Assembly: GCA_015478945.1 (NCBI GenBank)
Contig: JABUQX010038954.1
Location: forward strand, 25,001-57,856
Length of the DNA: 32,856 bases
Reading direction: 5' to 3'
Source of the DNA: Trachelipus rathkii
Lineage: Eukaryota > Arthropoda > Malacostraca > Isopoda > Trachelipodidae
The translations under genes were made by a program, and so were the position numbers. Positions 20,576 through 31,899 of this stretch are shown here, piece by piece. How positions within the stretch are numbered: position 1 is the stretch's first letter; each line of letters starts with the position of its first letter. The notes below the pieces were generated by a model. The model ran no database searches. It had not been told where the DNA came from and saw only the letters and a program-made list of their open reading frames with translations.

Positions 20576-21616
20576 ATGGTAGCCCTACTACTATAGTATA
20601 TATATATATTATATATATATTATTGATTAATATAGTATATATATATTAGACTATATATTAATATATATATTATGTATGTACTATGTACTAAACTATAACG
20701 TGATATATATATTACAACGATATTATTTATTATATATATAGTAGTAATATATATATTATCATATATATATATGACTGAAGTGACGCTACTGGATAAGCGG
20801 TATGTGCAGAGTGAATAGTATATAGTAAGATAGTAAGTTATTCATATATATATATATATAGGGTAATATATAAATATATTATATATAATAACTATAGAAG
20901 ATACGCTATCCGTAATTATCGCTATCATAGGTAGTAGGTATGATTTATAGATAGGTTACGAGGCATCTCCGTAACTAGCTTGGAACGAATAATCATTATA
21001 ATCTGTATATATCTATAGTAGTATATATTAATATATATATTATAATACTTATTACAGCCTTATATGTAATATATATATATTTAAGTATAAATATATACAA
21101 ATGCGATACTACTATATATATATATTATATATATATATATACGTATAGATTTATCAGTAGTGAGATTAGAGGTGATGATTGTTTGTTGATAAAGCGAGCT
21201 GTTAAAGAAGAATATAGTATATATAATAATATATATATATTAATATATTAGTGATAGATAGTGCTATATGAGGACATCTGTTCAATCCACTAAATATCAT
21301 AGTATATATATATATAACATATATATATAGTATAGTACTATCGATAGGTTATATATAACTACATCGGAGAGATTAGCGTAGTATATATAAGGCTATATAC
21401 GGTATATATAATATATAATAGCCTAATATATGACTACTAGCTAGTATCAGTAGCATATATAGATTAAGATAATATAGTCATATATATCCAGTGTGAACAT
21501 ATAATATATTATGTTATATATAGCTGAATAGGAAATAAGTTATAGTTATATAAATATATGAAACCGGGATACTGAATATAATCACTATACGTAAGGTATA
21601 ATGATATATATATATA

Positions 21617-21792
21617 TCTGGGAGGTGGGGTGCAGCACACAACTGTAAGGACACAGAATAGATTTAAGTAGAACATCACTTAAAACAAAAAAATGGTACG
21701 CAACCACATCCATCCTCTACCAATGCCATACGAACCAGAGGTTGGCATCTAAAAGAAAACGCGGGCACCCCAAAAAAGCCCAGCATGCAAGA
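21617..21792. repeat. Unnamed dispersed repeat, copy 2
   Basis: GGGAGGTGGGGTGCAGCACA, an A run near 21688, GGTACGCAACCA, AGGTTGGCATCTAAAA and AAAAAGCCCAGCATGCA align with copy 1. Both copies sit as complex islands in the TA-rich tract. Confidence 0.65.
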
Positions 21793-23070
21793 TTTTTTAT
21801 ATAATATATTATATATATATCAAGTAGCCATTATATATATAATATATGTATATAGTATATATATATATAATATATATATATATAATAATATATAATACTA
21901 TATAGTATATAGTTAAAATCACAGTAATCATACTAATGATAATTAATAAACGATATATATATATATATAAGTAGCTAAGTATATATATTATATATATATT
22001 ATATATTTAATATGAGGTAGTATATATATATATAAATTATATATCAGGTACTGAGATTATGATTATATATAGGGAAGTAGGATATATCAGTGAGTAATAT
22101 ATATTATATAGATTATGATATCTACCGTAATATATAAGTATATAAGTTATATATAATAATATATATCTATATTATTGTATGTATATATATATATAGTAGT
22201 ATAATAGGTTTATGGCAACATAAATCCACCGGTGTGGTATATATGCGTATAGTTTATATATATTTATATATGATTATATACTACGACTTAGATTGGTATA
22301 TATTATATATATATATATATAATAACTATATAATATAGGTAGTAGTACGTATAATTTTTTAAGGAAAACCTTCTGTAAATATAAGTATATGCAAGTCTAT
22401 AGGTTTTATATTAGAACTTATATTAAGGTATATATTATAGATAAGCCTATAAAATACAGGTATATTAATTGGGTAATATAGGATAGTAATAATATCGCCG
22501 GTATAGGGCATCGTATATATTACTGTAATATTAATATCTATATAATATATATATATATATATGATACTATAGAGGTAGCGACTATATAATATAGATATGA
22601 AATATAACTACGTGTTAAGGATTTATTAACATGAACCAAATTTTTTACAGATGTTACGGTATAATATAAATATATAGATAGATAGTAATGATATAACGAA
22701 AAGAGGTCGGCGGGTTACAGGTAATATAGCCGCGTACGTATATATATATATATATATATATACCTAATAGATATATCATATTATATTATATATATTATAT
22801 ATATATTATATTAAGTAATATGTAGTTACGTATAAACTAAATGGTATATAAATATATATATATCATATAATATATATAATTATATAAGTATATATAAGTA
22901 GAATATAGTATAAGATATATGAGTACGATATAGAAATAATATCGATTAGGGGGGTATATAGTATGCGTAGAGGTTAGCTATTATAGTAGTAATCAGCTGA
23001 TATATAATCAGCGTGTGGGCGGATCTGAGCGGTGACGGGTATCCAGTACCTTCAGATGATATATATATAC

Positions 23071-23510
23071 GTATTATTTTCAGCAAATTGACGAGTATTT
23101 TTTAAAATTACTATATGCAATGATAGCAACTATATTATGTTGCAATATTAACAAGAGCTAGTTTTGCATTTTATTTCATTTTTACTGATATACCTTTAAA
23201 TATTTGAAATAAATGATAATGAAATTTTTTTTTTTTTTGTAAATTTCAATACAAAGTACAAATGAATGTATCTTTAAATTTTATTGCCTAGAAGACCAAT
23301 TTATGCCTGCCTTCCAAACTGTTCATTCGGCTTATACGCACTGTTCTTTCTCGACGGGTGATGAGCGCATCATCCTGTTGTAAGTAACTGAGAGACTATA
23401 ATTACTTGCGTTTTTTCCTGCACTCTTAAATAGTAGTATAATTCCAGAGCAGATCTTTCGTTTGTGATTAATAGGCGTTCAATCAAGGTATGAAGATAAA
23501 TGGAGTATGA
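23071..23510. other. Complex sequence with retroposon-like 3' end (minus orientation)
   Basis: Within it, 23226-23285 (T-run, TAAATTTCAATACAAAGTACAAATG, ATCTTTAAA) closely matches 30480-30535. On the minus strand this reads as a 3' end, with an AATAAA word, finishing in poly(A). The portion 23290-23510 is otherwise unrecognised. Confidence 0.5.
23226..23285 (-). repeat. Short dispersed repeat with poly(A)-like end, copy 1
   Basis: It shares ACAAAGTACAAATGAATGTATCTTTAAA and the adjacent T-run with 30480-30535, allowing small indels. A minus-strand retroposon tail (SINE, LINE 3' end or processed transcript) would explain the T-run. The family is not known to me. Confidence 0.6.
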
Positions 23511-23585
23511 CTAAGTATATATATATAGGGGTACGTTTAGATATTGTAGTATATATATTATGTATACTATATATATATATATATA

Positions 23586-23623
<38 letters not shown>

Positions 23624-23880
23624 TATAGTTATGGTATTATATATATACGGTATATAATATAAATATAGGTAATATATATATAGAGGGTACGTGATATGTA
23701 ATTAGTATTGCCTTAAGTAGGAGGGGTATTACGTAGTCGTAGGGTGAGTGATCTATGAGCTAGATGGTATTCTAATGAGTCAATACGATATGAGTGGTAT
23801 GAGTGATATAGTTATTTATATATATATACGTATATATATTATATATTATATATTATATCTATATAGTATAGGTTGATACA
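23511..23880. repeat. (TA)n-rich tract
   Basis: TA repeats occur with complex interruptions, the densest at 23560-23620. No gene is seen. Confidence 0.85.
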
Positions 23881-24084
23881 TGCATTTAATCAATTTGTTT
23901 GCGTCCGTCTTCAGCGGTAAGATGTAGTTGACACAAGTATAACAAACTATAGAAAAGATATTAGTACATATAATACATATAATATTTGTATCGTTTCGCA
24001 GTATAATATACGCTTATATTCTTGCCAATTGAAGCTTTGATCTCACGAAATCTTGCCATATTTCATAAGGAAATACCAGATTGA

Positions 24085-24197
24085 TGAAAATGACATATCA
24101 ATAACAACACAATCGACACACTCAAAATTACTGAGACAAAGAAGAAAGAGGACATCTTTAACTCTACTATAAGAGGTGACTAAAAATTACTTCAACA
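24085..24197 (+). repeat. 5' LTR of the Copia element
   Basis: It starts TGAAAATGACATA and ends TTCAACA (TG...CA). The core CATCTTTAACTCTACTATAAGAGGTGACTAAAA is shared almost exactly with the 3' LTR. TTTTATAC after it may be a worn tRNA-Met-type primer site; this is weak. Confidence 0.75.
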
Positions 24198-24479
24198 TTT
24201 TATACAAACCAAATTAATTTTTATTACTAATAACAAAATGACAAAAAGAAGAAGAAACGTGGCAAAGGAAATTTTATCATAACATGGATAGCTATATGTG
24301 GTAATACAGGATATTAAGCAAAAAGAGAAAACTAGACACGCCAAAGATCTTTAATAATCAAATTTTCATGAAGAGAGAGAGTCATTCTTGAGGAATACTT
24401 TATTGCCGGGGTTGCATTGATGTCTCCATATAAATTTATCAAAGAAAAAAGAAAAAACTAAAAATAGCCCAATCATAAG

Positions 24480-24960
24480 ACAGCGATTTGCAGGAGAAAC
24501 CACTAAAGTAATTATGTCTTTGGATGAAAAAGAATTAATGACAGAAAATGGAGTAGAATTAATTATAATACATTAAAAAAATATAGTAGAAACAAAGAAC
24601 AAGAAAGTTATCTTAAAGTACAAACATTGTTGAATATACTGCCATATGTGAAGACTTTCAGAGATAGTGACAAGGTATGAATAAAGCAAAGAGATTGTGA
24701 TAGAGAATAGATTTTAGATGAGAGTACATTCATTCTATTGATTAGTATTCTATCAAGAGACATGGAAAGAAAGCATCATTATAATAAGATTGAAAGGAAA
24801 TTACAAACATACAAATTATTACACATAGATACAATTGTAAATATGAATCGGAATCAGTATGTGAAATCATAGAAAAAGAAGGCAGTAATTGAAATCGAGA
24901 CTCCAAAATGAGAATGATTAAGAACCGGAATTGGAGTATCTTATTATAAGTGATTACGAA
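24480..24960 (+). pseudogene. Copia gag remnant
   Basis: The frame RFAGETTKVIMSLDEKEL with TENGVELI (24484-24570) is followed in another frame by YSRNKEQESYLKVQTL and KTFRDSDK. This resembles the N-terminal gag of animal Copia elements, where a GVE..I..LD..Y segment is followed by an F..DSD..M block. Stops and frame changes follow. No zinc knuckle was found. This is a family-level inference. Confidence 0.5.
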
Positions 24961-24995
24961 GCCCTTTAAATTAGATTAGGCAACGTTGTTTTGTT

Positions 24996-25058
24996 ACGTT
25001 AGGAAAGGTTCGGTTGGGTTAAGCTAGGTTAGGTTAGGTTAGGTTAAATTAGGTTTGG
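24996..25058 (+). repeat. Interstitial TTAGG (arthropod telomere-type) array
   Basis: Four tandem TAGGT units at 25025-25044, then TAAATTAGGT, are preceded by degenerate units (TTAGG, TTCGG, TTGGG). TTAGG is the usual arthropod telomere repeat. It lies inside the Copia element and has no coding role. Confidence 0.85.
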
Positions 25059-25834
25059 ATGACCAGGTCTTTAAAGGAGATAAGAGTATTCTAAAACTAA
25101 TACTAATGAATGAAAATTTGCTATAAATACAGAACTATATTATAGAAAATTAACTCCATTATTAATACAAAAAAGAAGAAGAACTATTTAGAAGAATTGG
25201 AAGAAAGAAATAAATAGACATTTTTCATTAAGTATACCGACTTTTTATGTCAGAGTAGGAAAGAGAAGAAAGATAGAGACAGTATTGGGACCATTTGGAG
25301 AAGAATTAAGTGGGTATTAGTGAGGTTACAATATATAATAAACACAAAAAATATCGGACAGTCAAGAAATTTTACTGAAAAACAGAATAATATATTAAAG
25401 AAATATATTTTTTGTAAAATCAAAGGAAAGAGTTTTTGATTTAAATCATGTAATAGAGGAAATTACCTCCATCCTAGCGCACGTTATCGCATGAAAAGAA
25501 ATCGAAATTAAAAATTAATATTGAAAATGGACTGTTGATATTTGTGATTTGAATCTAAAGAAAGTACAGACCTTTGATAATGAGAGAGGATACATTCCTG
25601 CCAATCTGTTGAATAGAAAACAATAAAAAAGAACGATGTGGGTTGGAGTTAATCGCGTCAACATTTAAAGCACAAAGTTGGTGAGTGATAAAGAAGGGAA
25701 AAAAGAATGAGGGGAAACACGACGGGAAATCATGATTGAAAAAGAGAGGGCAGCGTCTCACCATAGGAGCCACACTCTCTCGACGCTCACCACTATCAGT
25801 GGATAGGAAATTAATTATAAATTGACAATACAAA

Positions 25835-26870
25835 AATCGTCGCAAAGTTCATGGACTCGGCAAAAGAACAGAAATAAGAAAATCGAAGAGATTTGTTTAT
25901 GGAATAATGTAAGAACGAGCGAATGTTGGAGCAGAATTGTGAGAGAAATGTGAATATGTTGTAAAAAGATATAAAGAAACTCGACGGCACATAGGCACAG
26001 TGATAGTTAGGTTTTACCATTAGGAAATAAATTTAATGAGAATAATTCATTAGATGTGGAGAGAATTGTGAGAGTAATAAATTCTCTCTCTCACTCACAC
26101 TCACGCACCCATGCAAAAGGTATACACAGGAAGTATGGTTAAAAAATAAAACCAGTAAGGAAATTATAGAAAAGATTAATTGAAAAATGGATTATATATT
26201 TTGGAAGCCCTAATGGCATTATGTCTGATGCAAGGCGCAGAGAATTTTCAAAACTGAAGATATGGAACTTTTACTACAAAATCTGAATAATCAGATCTAA
26301 TGAGTACAGCAGGGGTGGCAGAAAGCCCATGCGAGTAAGTGGTTTAATGTGAAAAAGGTTAGTAGGTTACTTAAGGAATCAATTATATAAGTTTAAAACA
26401 AGCAAGGACATGAGTAGAAAAAATAGTATGGCATGGGCAATCTTTTTGCTAAGAAATGGACCTACAAATTATTTGGGTTACATGCACCTAATAACTTGTT
26501 TTTGGAGAAACATAGGGAAAGACCAAAACATAGTAGATTCTGAAATAATAATAATAAGTGAAAGAGAGATAATTAGAACATGATTAATAGAATTATTAGA
26601 AACAATAGGACATGCAAGAAAAATACATATAGAAAATGAAGCTCGGAGAGAAAATAAAACGTGCATTGAGAAATCAAATAAGAGAACACATGTCAAAAAA
26701 TATAAATATAGGTGAAAGAAGTATATTCATTAAAGAAATATTGATAAAGAAAATGGAGAGACCACGAGGCCAGCTTAAAACTACATGGGTGTGATAGGGA
26801 GGCTGGGGGCCAAAAAGGCGCATCAGTATAAGTAAAAGGGTGGTGACATGGACGCGAGTAGTGAGCGGTT
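25835..26870 (+). pseudogene. Copia integrase remnant (zinc finger, core, C-terminal domain)
   Basis: Integrase inserts the element's DNA into the genome. A worn zinc-finger region (about 25835-25975) ends KCEYVVKRYKETRR, where CxxC has become CEYV. The core shows LKNKTSKEIIEKI, then YFGSP and the second catalytic Asp block MSDARREF (expected DNGREF; about 26135-26255). GVAESPCE at about 26312-26335 stands for the AESPWxNG..E block with the catalytic Glu. AWAI.AKKW near 26435 is the following helix. The C-terminal part reads KIKRALRNQIREHM (26655-26700) and an MERPRGQ segment like the expected EWRGPGxVIG. All are separated by stops or frame shifts. Confidence 0.75.
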
Positions 26871-27940
26871 GAACGAATATCTGTAGGCAAACAGTCATCA
26901 GTTATCAGACGCAATTGTCGCCAGAATATAGTCAGTCGGAATATGTCGAGTGTAGGTAAGGAGGATAAATAACAAAGAACCTTGAAGATAAAGAAGATGA
27001 AAAGGATGAATATGAGGAAAGAAAGAAAATGAAAACATAATAGATGATTTAGAATGAATGCAATGGAGGATGAGGATGGGATACACGAAGAAATATAATA
27101 TGGTTCCAAATATTATGGGATGATGAAAATGATTAATGAAAGGAAATCAAACTGAAGATGGAAGAAGAGAAGAAATGACATCAGATTTGATGAATATGAA
27201 AGAAATTGATCCAAAAATGTGAAAACTGGTAAATACTATTGAAATGAAATTAAATGAACTAATGTGAAGATAAAAATTATTAATATTGATTTAATGAATA
27301 TTAAAAGTGCTTGCAAAACGGCAACTAAGTAAAAAATATAAATAAATGTTCTAAGCACGACGAGCTGAGGGGATAATAGGCTACGCAAGTTTGAATACCA
27401 AATAGAATATAGTGAATATAGATTTAAAAGAATTTGAAAAAAATATATGAAATTAGATGTAATTGAAAATGAAGAAAATAGCGAAGAAGAATCGTTGGAA
27501 CTGTGAAGCAAGGTGAAAAAAGATAGATGAAAGGGATAGTGTAAGATGAAGGATGAGGAAGTAAATCAGGTTGATTCTAATGCATTCTAAATCGGAAGAC
27601 TATTAAAACACGCTTACAAATAGGCAGATAATAGAAAATTGAAGAAGAACCTGGTATTTTGTTGAAAGAAGTAACTGGTATAAAGGATCGAAGGAGAGCA
27701 ATTAATGATACAGGAATGGGTTAAGTAATCTAGGTAGAAAATTATTGCGAGGAGATAACAAGAAAATGGGTCAATTTGGAGGGAGGAGTCCAGAGCATAG
27801 ATTTCGGGTAGGCTTAAAGGAGTAATGACAAGAGAACAGTGGAGCGGCAGAGAAAACAAGAAATGACGACCCGTCAACCTGTTTCCATCTGAAGGGACAG
27901 ATGAAAAAGTGAAATAATCCTAACTATACGTCAGGAAGTA
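26871..27940 (+). other. Copia linker between integrase and RT, no motif recognised
   Basis: This is purine-rich sequence with many stops in all frames. It occupies the place of the variable linker between integrase and reverse transcriptase. The minus-strand frame 26693-27109 is an antisense shadow. Confidence 0.5.
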
Positions 27941-27957
27941 AGCAAATCCGGAAAATA

Positions 27958-28670
27958 AATGCTATGGATATCTCAGCAGCATACTTGCAAGGAGAGGAGA
28001 TACAATAACAAGAATAGTATATCTAAAACCATCAACCAAGAATTTAGTAGGTAAGTGGTGATAAAGCTAGGAGAAGAATATAGTTTATGAATAATAACCG
28101 TATATGGTTTAGAAAGATGCCTGCTAATGGATGTGGTAGTTCTTCATTGAATGGAAGGACAAATTAGCTATATAAAGGTTAGTGCCGAGTCCTGAAGACA
28201 AAGAGTATAGGAAGATGAGAACCTGAACAACGTCAGATGTTATAAGGAAACGAGTTTGCTCAAGGTAATATCGAAGGATACTATTTATGTTACACTTGAT
28301 GATAGATGATGACATATTTTATGGTGAGGACGAAGTTAAAAAAATTTGAAAGCAATTAATAAACAAATTTAAGAAAACATTTTTGAAATAGGAGAAAGTA
28401 GTTGAATAAATACAATATTAAATATTTAATTAGGAGTTCAATTATGTCAGAAAGAAAACATGATAATGATGGAGAAAAATGAACCATGACCAAGAGTCAA
28501 GGATTGGAGTGTATTATATGTATATAAAATTAAATGAAAGAGAGGAAAAGCACAAGCAGAGAGGACTAGAAAGTTAATAGTAGAGGATGCGACAGTAGAG
28601 TAATACCAGCAATTAATAGGAAAACTAAATTGAATGGCAAGAAATACAAGACCAGATTTATCTTGTATAG
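27958..28670 (+). pseudogene. Copia reverse transcriptase remnant
   Basis: AMDISAAYLQGEEI (27961-28002) is RT motif A, with the catalytic Asp, and is followed after a shift by VYLKPSTKNLVGK. TVYGL (about 28098) starts the next block. DDDIFYGED (28305-28331) is motif C. GVQLCQKENMIMMEK at about 28435 and, after stops, YQQLIGKLN*MARNTRPDLS (28604-28663) give the end of the domain, where the expected Trp is a TGA stop. The order and spacing fit Copia RT well; the enzyme is dead. Confidence 0.82.
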
Positions 28671-28699
28671 TTAAGAAGAAAGAGAAGTAAAAGAGAAAA

Positions 28700-29480
28700 A
28701 AGAAAGATCTGAGGTGTATGAAGATTTGGAGTACAGAAGGCTACATAGAGATTGTGATAGAACAAAAATACAGAAATGATTAAATATTCATACAAACTAA
28801 ATAATGATAAAAATTGAAATTCATGAACATGTAATTGTGATGGTCATTCTTGGCTAAATAGAGAGGAGATAAAACACGATACTGAGGATGTATTATAGTG
28901 TCCGCTGTAGCGTAATGGACAAAAAAGGAACAAAAATGATACCAGTGGGGCACATGGAATAGTATTTGAGAAATCAAAATAAATCAAGGGAAGTTAAATC
29001 GCATTGTCCAGTTATACACACCAGCAGAGGCAATGTTTGCTTGAAGGTAATAGAAACTGAATCGCCTTAATGTACATATCAAAGAATGTGGGAAGAACTC
29101 ACAGGAATAAGCGGCTTGCACAGAGTACCTTTAACTCTGTTGAGCAACGAGACTAGTGAGACACATGATAGACTGACGGTCCTAATGTCAAGAGAAGACA
29201 GAATGAGGTCAAAGGATTGAGAAAGCCATGAAGAATTCATATATTCTGTCAGCACAATAAAGAGAAATAGTTTAGAATAATCGAAGGAGAGATGACATTA
29301 GTGAAAAATAAGGAATGGGGTGAATACGTGTAGAATATGATAGTCGTGTGATGCAGTGGGTAATATATAGATATCCCAATACGGATATTTTACATGAATG
29401 TAAAAAATCAGGGAATAGCTGTAAATCTTTCCCAAAGGAGTGGAAAGATGAATAGTGTAGAATTGGGAACACGGCAAAAT
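28700..29480 (+). pseudogene. Copia RNase H remnant
   Basis: Around 28840 a DGHSW segment stands where the RNase H DASH/DASF block is expected, followed in another frame by DKKGTKMIPVGHM and KSREVKSH (about 28918-29005). These resemble the PVSW..KKIKRVVKSTLAAE region. GISGLHRVPLTLL-type text lies at 29108-29142. Homology is weaker than in the RT. Confidence 0.5.
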
Positions 29481-29869
29481 AACGAGCACTTCTTCAAATG
29501 TATGTGAGATTGACGACTAGAGGGGGGAGAAACTATTTTGGAAGACCAGGCAGAGAGGTGGGAGAGAATGATAAAGTGCATTTACTCTATTTGGTAACGA
29601 TCCTTGTATTGCAGTAATTAATAGGTACCCGATGTACACGGAGTAACTCATAGAAAAGGAAAAATTATTAGGTAACTTTACTTAATGGCTTACTTTATCT
29701 AATTTGTTTATAATTTTCATGAGACATATGTAAAAGACGGACTTGCACAAAAAAATAACAAGACATTAATATTTAAAAGAAACATATTTGAAGAGCCATG
29801 TTAACCACAAAAGGAAATGACATGTTAAACCTAATACAAATAAGAGAAAATACAGTGTGAGAATTGGGA

Positions 29870-29980
29870 TGAAATGTCATATAACCAAAATAGACAACAC
29901 TCAAAATTCAACCTGAGACAAGAAGAAAGAGGAACATCTTTAACTCTACTATAAGAGGTGACTAAAATTACCTTTCGACA
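29870..29980 (+). repeat. 3' LTR of the Copia element
   Basis: It starts TGAAATGTCATATAAC right after GAATTGGGA, which is a worn polypurine tract, and ends TTTCGACA. It is shared with 24085-24197. At about 85-90% identity by eye, the element is not a recent insertion. Confidence 0.75.
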
Positions 29981-29989
29981 TTTAATATG

Positions 29990-30235
29990 CTATACTAATA
30001 TATATATATAAGTAATACATTTGTTTAAAAAAAAAAGTGATATATAGTATAAGATATAGATGATGTATAGACAATAGTAAGAGTATTCATGGATAGGACG
30101 ATTATAAAGAAGAGGTGGTATCAATATATAGTATACGTATCGTATCAGGGTCAGGTGGGCGGCGGATTATGTAAGCTAGAATCAAGAGCTATAACTGAGT
30201 ACCGTAAATATATATATTAGTACATATATCATATG
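29990..30235. repeat. TA-rich tract after the Copia element
   Basis: Short TA runs are mixed with complex words (for example GGGTCAGGTGGGCGGCGG near 30150). No gene is seen. Confidence 0.7.
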
Positions 30236-30479
30236 ACTTAGCTAGGTTATTAGTTCAAGTAGCGCTAAATTGGAGGAGAAAAGTATTTATACAAAAATCG
30301 GTCAAATGAATGCAATAAAGTAACGAACGGATATAATTCTGTATGCAGAACAGTAAGTTGTAACAACGAGAGCATCATGTTGGCATTTTCTATTCAAAAG
30401 ATCATTTCGCTGAATCTCAGAGGAATAGGTGATACCTTTTTACATAATGTGAATATAGAGTGAATGTTCCTGAAGATGC

Positions 30480-30535
30480 TATTTTTTTTTAAATTTAATA
30501 CAAGTACAAATGAATTGTATCTTTAAAGATTTTAT
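30480..30535 (-). repeat. Short dispersed repeat with poly(A)-like end, copy 2
   Basis: A T-run followed by AAATTTAATACAAGTACAAATGAATTGTATCTTTAAA is the counterpart of 23226-23285 in the same orientation, 7.25 kb away. Confidence 0.6.
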
Positions 30536-31440
30536 GACTTATTAGTCATCAATCAAGTTTAATAAACCATCTACGCTTCTTGATCTAAGTTTCTCTCTGT
30601 ACCATCTTCTTTTTCTCCTGACGGTATTGGCACTCGTGTTTAGTCTTGCTTACTTTTTTCCCTGCCTTATGATTAATTACCAGTCAGCATCTTGTCTTCG
30701 TGTTGAGACTCTCGGGTGTATTCATCCATTTGCGTTTTGAGTACGAAGTGTCAAGCCACGCTTATGTCGTTTGTACATTTAACCGGTGCTGAAACTATCA
30801 CCGGGGATCTAGATTTCATGTCCACCAATTCAGCTTTTAATATTGACTCGTCTAGCTTTAGCATAGCCAGACATAAGCTGTATCAGGTTAGCAACTAGCT
30901 AACGAAATTACTGATCCGTCTCGAGTTTTGGAGCCAGATTTGTGTATATCAGTAGTCACTGTCAAACATACATTCACCCAGGGATTAATAATCTTGCGGA
31001 GCGCTGGCTTGTAAATCTTATCCTTATCTGTCCCATGTTCACCGTAACTTCTCAGCTCGCTTAATTATTACCAACGTTTCCTTCGTAATCACCTTCCTCT
31101 CCACTCGCGCAACCCCCCACATCATACTTAAATATTTAGAACAGGTAGGACAACATAAGTTGATTGACCGGATAATCCCATTCCTAAAAGCCTCACTGAC
31201 TGATTTAACATGCAACACATACTTTAGACATCTCCTTCTTCAAACTCATGCACTAAAATCAATCATATATGGACTTTTCTCTTCGAATACAGATGCCTCT
31301 ACCTAACATCGCACCAACTCTAGTATAATTTCTGGCTTATGAATCAACTGTGTTTAAAGAAGAGTACTTACGTGCTACGCTCACATACTACCATCTTCTC
31401 TATTGTACAGAAAATCAACGTGCTCCTTCCGTACATTCTC
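30536..31440. other. Unrecognised sequence
   Basis: The sequence has normal complexity and balanced composition, but no domain or RNA gene is recognised. The 60-codon plus-strand frame 30716-30898 has a weakly protein-like look (LTGAETITGDLDFMS) but no family, start context or splice support. Confidence 0.4.
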
Positions 31441-31470
31441 AGTTTTCGCGATCCGTACGCTCGCGAGCTC

Positions 31471-31650
31471 ATGGACACCGGGGGATGTAGGGAGGGCGGA
31501 GAGGGAGGCGGAGGTCGCAGAGGGAAAGAGCGGGCCCGAGAGTCGCCAAAACCACCTGATTATAATGTGAAGATGGAACTGGAGCGCACAACTGGTAACC
31601 GGTTTTTGATGCGACATCTACAGACTGAGCGCAACACTTCACAAGACTAA
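31471..31650 (+). CDS. GC-rich short ORF of unknown function (doubtful)
   Basis: From ATG at 31471 the frame encodes 59 residues, with a Gly/Arg-rich start (MDTGGCREGGEGGGGRRGKE) and a more protein-like end (PDYNVKMELERTTGNRFLMR). The local sequence is far richer in GC and CpG than its surroundings, as at a first exon or promoter. A possible donor ACTG|GTAACC lies near 31593. The frame is open upstream to 31339, so the start is uncertain. An antisense frame overlaps it (31381-31617). I do not recognise it; it may be chance. Confidence 0.25.
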   Translation: MDTGGCREGGEGGGGRRGKERARESPKPPDYNVKMELERTTGNRFLMRHLQTERNTSQD

Positions 31651-31854
31651 TCGTGGTATACTGCTTGTAAGCTGCCTACGCTCCAACAAGAGCCGCAACC
31701 CCCTCAGAACAATCATTCAGATATCCCAAAAAGTACGTACTCTCTTCACTGTTTCCCTCAGTGGACTATCGTACAACTAGGGTTTGGAAAAAGGAAAAAA
31801 ACCAAGGAGTTTTTTTAAAGAAAAAACGTTTTTTTCATGAAAAAAAAACACAGC

Positions 31855-31890
31855 CTGAAAAAAAAAAAAACAAATTTGTTTTTTTTTCAG
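31855..31890. repeat. A-run/T-run inverted repeat
   Basis: CTG, thirteen A, CAAATTTG, nine T, CAG form a near-palindrome with unequal A and T arms. Similar A and T runs crowd 31780-31900. It could be the heart of a small palindromic element or simple-sequence drift. Confidence 0.7.
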
Positions 31891-31899
31891 TTTTTTGAA

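Larger units (their letters stand above)
20131..23070. repeat. Long degenerate (TA)n-rich tract
   Basis: Nearly 3 kb of TA dinucleotide words are interrupted every 5-30 bases by non-repeat letters, unlike the clean runs at 6124-6217. Two copies of a separate repeat (near 20385 and 21617) are embedded. There is no gene. Confidence 0.8.
24085..29980 (+). mobile_element. Decayed Copia-superfamily LTR retrotransposon (GalEa-like appearance)
   Basis: Two short direct repeats of about 112 bases (24085-24197 and 29870-29980) bracket 5.7 kb. Plus-strand coding remnants lie in Copia order: a gag-like segment, integrase zinc finger, integrase core and C-terminus, then reverse transcriptase and RNase H. 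Integrase before RT is diagnostic of Copia rather than Gypsy. Almost every domain is broken by frameshifts and stops (for example TGG to TGA in LNWMARNTRPDLS), so the element is inactive. The integrase and RT wording (AMDISAAYLQGE, FYGG-like box after the Asp pair) reminds me of GalEa-type Copia elements of crustaceans, which is a recollection, not a search result. No target-site duplication was found. Open frames on the minus strand throughout 25555-29489 are shadows. Confidence 0.8.

Noticed and set aside
26693..27109. Minus-strand frame of 138 codons
   Set aside because: It is antisense to the Copia integrase C-terminus and linker; the composition is hydrophobic, as expected from reversed purine-rich sequence.
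29870..29985. Target-site duplication of the Copia element
   Set aside because: The bases before 24085 (ATTGA) and after 29980 (TTTAA) do not match well enough.
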